Shown here one piece after another: positions 61,495 through 64,000 of a stretch of 64,000 bases of DNA; the first letter of the stretch is position 1; each line of letters starts with the position of its first letter. This stretch comes from Arsenicicoccus piscis (GTDB lineage: Bacteria > Actinomycetota > Actinomycetes > Actinomycetales > Dermatophilaceae). The notes below the pieces were generated by a model. It made no database searches. It saw nothing but the letters and a program-made list of their open reading frames with translations, and was not told the origin of the DNA. The stretch is from positions 248,001 through 312,000 of the forward strand of contig NZ_JAKZHV010000002.1 in assembly GCF_022568835.1 (NCBI RefSeq), read 5' to 3'. A program made the translations under genes and the position numbers.

Positions 61495-62430
61495 TCACCG
61501 TGGCTCGGGCGACGGGCGCGGCCCGCGGACCACGGTCTTGCCTGTGGCGTGACCCGTCTCGACGGCGGCGACGGCGTCCGCGGCCTCGTCGAAGCCGTAG
61601 GTCGCGGCGATGATCGGAGCCAGCACGCCGTCGGCGACCAGTGCCGCGACCTCGGCGTAGACCGCGCTGCTGCGTCGTCGAGTGACCCCAGCCCCGCCCA
61701 GCTCGGCGGCGAGGGCCGGCGCGGCCGCGCTGCGGATGGCCCCGGGGACGCGCAGCAGCGTGGCCGCGTCGGCCAGGACCGAGCCGCCGACGGCGTCGAT
61801 GATGGCGTCGACCCCGTCAGGGGCGGCGGCGCGCACCCGGTCGACGAAGCCGTCGCCGCTGCGCACGTGGACGGCGCCCATCCCCTCGACGAGCTGCTGC
61901 TTGGCCGGACCCGCGACGCCGACGACCCGCAGGCCGAGGTGCCGCCCGAGCTGGGTCGCGCTGGTGCCGACACCGCCACCAGCGCCGAGGACGAGCAGGG
62001 TCGACCCGGGTCGCAGCGCGAGCTCGTGCAGCGCGTCCCACGCCGTGCCCGACGCGACCGGGAGGCACGCGGCCTGCTCGACGGAAACGCCGTCCGGGAC
62101 GGGTGCGGTCTGGGCGGTGTCCAGGACGACGAGCTCGCTGAGCGCGCCGAACCCGGCTGCGGTCGAGCCGAAGACGAGCTCACCCTCGACCAGCTCGGTT
62201 GCCGACCCGGCGGACTCGACGACGCCGGCGGCCTCACGGCCCATCGCCATCGGGAGCTGGACGGGCACCGTGCCCTGGCGCGCACCGTCGCGCACCTTGA
62301 TGTCGGCGGGGTTGATGCCGGCTGCGGCGAGACGCACCACGACCTGGCCAGGACCAGGGGTCGGGTCCGGCACGTCGAAGAACCGCTGCACCTGCGCGCC
62401 GCCGTAGCGGTCGAAGCCGTAGAGCCGCAT
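61495..62430 (-). CDS. NADP-dependent quinone oxidoreductase-like protein (MDR, zinc-free)
   Basis: A 311-residue medium-chain dehydrogenase/reductase. GroES-like start (GFDRYGGAQVQ; AAAGINPADIKVRDG), then a nucleotide fold with LLVLGAGGGVGTSATQLGRHLG. The cysteine set for structural zinc is absent, as in quinone oxidoreductases. The ATG has AGGAGG at good distance. The last residues are Pro/Arg-rich. Substrate unknown; a stress-related quinone or enone reductase is likely. Confidence 0.9.
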   Translation of the reverse strand: MRLYGFDRYGGAQVQRFFDVPDPTPGPGQVVVRLAAAGINPADIKVRDGARQGTVPVQLPMAMGREAAGVVESAGSATELVEGELVFGSTAAGFGALSELVVLDTAQTAPVPDGVSVEQAACLPVASGTAWDALHELALRPGSTLLVLGAGGGVGTSATQLGRHLGLRVVGVAGPAKQQLVEGMGAVHVRSGDGFVDRVRAAAPDGVDAIIDAVGGSVLADAATLLRVPGAIRSAAAPALAAELGGAGVTRRRSSAVYAEVAALVADGVLAPIIAATYGFDEAADAVAAVETGHATGKTVVRGPRPSPEPR

Positions 62431-62468
62431 GGTCGTCCTCCTAGCAGTCCGCACGGGTGCCGGGACGG

Positions 62469-63380
62469 CTACCCGCGCAGCCGATCCCGGGCCGCGCCGC
62501 GCCAGCCCACGATCGACAGGTCGAACTTCGCGACGAGCCGGCTGGTGAAGGGGGCGGACGTGAGCCGGGCGAGGCGCACCGGCTGGTCGGCCCGCCGGGC
62601 CTCGACCCGCGCGCCGCGCGGCAGCTCGACCATGCGTCGCCCGTCGCACCAGAGCACGCCGGTGCCCTGGTTGGCCTCCAGCAGCTCGACGGCCGCGGTC
62701 GAGTCAGGGCTGAGGACCATAGGGCGGGCGAAGAGGGCGTGCGCCGACAGCGGCACGACGAGGATCGCCTCGACCGTCGGCCAGACCACCGGGCCCCCGG
62801 CCGAGAAGGCGTAGGCGGTGGAGCCGGTCGGCGTCGCGAGGATGACGCCGTCGCACCCCCAGGTGGACAGCGGCCGGTCGTCGATCTCGAGGGTGAGCTC
62901 GATCATCCGCTCGCGGGAGGCCTTCTCGATCGTCGCCTCGTTGAGCGCCCAGGTGCTGGCCACCTGCTCGCCGTCGACGAAGACGTCGACCTGCAGCGCC
63001 AGCCGCTCCTCGACGGTGTAGTCGCGAGCGACGATCCGCTCGACCACGTGCTCCAGGTGGTCGCGCTCGGCCTCCGCGAGGAAGCCGACGTGCCCCAGGT
63101 TGACCCCGAGCACGGGGACGTCGCTGGCGCGCGCGAGCTCGGTGCCGCGCAGGATCGTGCCGTCACCCCCGAGCACGCACACCAGCTCGCAGCCCTGCGC
63201 CGCGCACTCCTCGGCGACCTCGACGGCGCCGCGCAGCCGGCTGTCGTCGATGTGGTCGACGTCGTCGCGGACCATCGCGACCTCCAGGCCGGCCCCGGTC
63301 AGCCGGTCGATCACCGCGGCGGCGATCTGGACGGCATCGGCCCGGCGCGGGTGCACGACGAGCAGGATGCGGCGGCTCAC
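62469..63380 (-). CDS. nadK: NAD kinase
   Basis: Makes NADP from NAD with ATP or polyphosphate. 303 residues with GGDGTILRG, NLGHVGFLAE, NEATIEKASRERMIELTLEI, and the NAD site ATPTGSTAYAFSAGGPVVWP. GTG 63380 overlaps the tlyA stop by four bases, so the two are co-transcribed, as in mycobacteria. Confidence 0.96.
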   Translation of the reverse strand: MSRRILLVVHPRRADAVQIAAAVIDRLTGAGLEVAMVRDDVDHIDDSRLRGAVEVAEECAAQGCELVCVLGGDGTILRGTELARASDVPVLGVNLGHVGFLAEAERDHLEHVVERIVARDYTVEERLALQVDVFVDGEQVASTWALNEATIEKASRERMIELTLEIDDRPLSTWGCDGVILATPTGSTAYAFSAGGPVVWPTVEAILVVPLSAHALFARPMVLSPDSTAAVELLEANQGTGVLWCDGRRMVELPRGARVEARRADQPVRLARLTSAPFTSRLVAKFDLSIVGWRGAARDRLRG

Positions 63381-64000
63381 GAGAGGGTCTCCTTCGACGG
63401 GCGGGGCGGACCGCCTGCGCGGTCGACGACCAGGGGTTCCACCCTAGCGGCATCCACCGACAGCCCAGGCCGCGGTGGCGGGTCGGCCGACGGGTGACGG
63501 CACCACAGCAGCACCTCGACGTTGCCGTCGCCGCCCGCGATGGGGCTACGAGCCAGGCCGTGGACCGTCAGGCCCATCCGCTCGGCCTCCGCCGCGACCC
63601 GCACGACCGCCTCGACCCGCTGCTCAGTGCTGCGCACCACACCGGTGCGCCCGAGCCGGTCGCGCCCCACCTCGAACTGCGGCTTCACCAGCAGCACCAG
63701 GTCGGCGCCCGGCAGAGTGAGCGCGCGCAGCCGGTCGAGCACGAGGGTCAACGAGATGAAGGAGAGGTCGCTCACGAGCAGCTGGAACGGCCCACCGAGC
63801 TCGTCCGGCTCGACGTAGCGCACGTTGACCCCGCTGCGCTCGTCCACCCGTGGGTCGTCCGCGACCTCGGCCACGAGCTGGCCGTGGCCGACGTCGAGCG
63901 CGCAGACGGACGCGGCCCCCCGGGTGAGCAGGACCTGGGTGAACCCGCCCGTGGACGCGCCCACGTCGAGGGCCCGGCGGCCGGCCACGACGATCTCCGG
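63377..64000 (-). CDS. tlyA: TlyA-type rRNA 2'-O-methyltransferase, 5'-truncated by window edge
   Basis: Methylates a cytidine 2'-O of 16S and 23S rRNA, the change that makes ribosomes sensitive to capreomycin. The visible 207 residues hold the Rossmann-fold SAM site LDVGASTGGFTQVLL, LDVGHGQLV, SDLSFISL and the catalytic Lys in LLVKPQFEVGR. The N-terminal S4 RNA-binding domain lies beyond the edge. First gene of the tlyA-nadK pair. Confidence 0.93.
   Translation of the reverse strand, partial: PEIVVAGRRALDVGASTGGFTQVLLTRGAASVCALDVGHGQLVAEVADDPRVDERSGVNVRYVEPDELGGPFQLLVSDLSFISLTLVLDRLRALTLPGADLVLLVKPQFEVGRDRLGRTGVVRSTEQRVEAVVRVAAEAERMGLTVHGLARSPIAGGDGNVEVLLWCRHPSADPPPRPGLSVDAARVEPLVVDRAGGPPRPSKETLS

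Overview
The window is 64 kb of very GC-rich, gene-dense chromosome with many GTG starts, ATGA/GTGA gene overlaps and several apparently leaderless genes. The gene families (SteA/SteB-MctB, GlnK-AmtB-GlnD, ArsR with paired N-terminal cysteines, DUF222-HNH, actinobacterial ADP-ribose pyrophosphatase) point to an actinobacterium. The order of the aro/alaS and recN/pyrG genes fits Micrococcales, perhaps the Intrasporangiaceae/Dermatophilaceae group; this last step is inference. No tRNA, rRNA, CRISPR array, prophage or complete insertion sequence was found.

Left part (1-16.2 kb). glnD (cut by the edge), glnK and amtB form a nitrogen-control operon with a four-element GlnR-like box. A DUF2236 gene follows, then a divergent arsenic locus (arsR / acr3-arsC) whose promoter region carries two inverted repeats. 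An EamA exporter gene sits behind the shikimate-pathway run aroE-aroC-aroK-aroB. Upstream of that run lie mltG, ruvX and alaS. The aroK position holds two tandem shikimate-kinase domains whose joint is out of frame at a G-run.

First sugar island (17.0-26.4 kb). GH4 glycosidase and DeoR repressor genes diverge from a PfkB kinase, a lipoprotein solute-binding protein, two permeases and a large secreted PIG-L deacetylase with carbohydrate-binding parts. Together they suggest a route for an N-acetylated glycoside: deacetylate outside, import, phosphorylate, cleave. The import ATPase is not here and must be shared.

Middle (26.4-41.4 kb). This part holds a small membrane-protein/GntR pair, rarA, an MMPL exporter, an HAD phosphatase, aspS with a long extra C-terminal tail, a DUF222-HNH gene, an approximately 1 kb gene-poor stretch, a secreted DUF1800/DUF1501 pair, and a YchJ protein.

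Right part (41.4-64 kb). Read from right to left, this is the conserved actinobacterial series tlyA-nadK-recN-steA-steB(mctB)-GPT-murJ-GT4-pyrG-NUDIX, which covers rRNA methylation, NADP supply, recombination, cell division and envelope precursors. It is split between recN and steA by a fructan island of about 9 kb: LacI regulator, ABC importer, a cytoplasmic and a lipoprotein GH32 enzyme, and a secreted GH68 levansucrase. The importer promoter has a near-consensus -35 and a perfect 18-bp palindrome just downstream of the -10. A strong hairpin separates the island from steA. Three small accessory genes also sit between recN and nadK.

Two genes (the aroK pair and an HhH-GPD glycosylase) show single-base frame breaks that are either real mutations or sequence errors.
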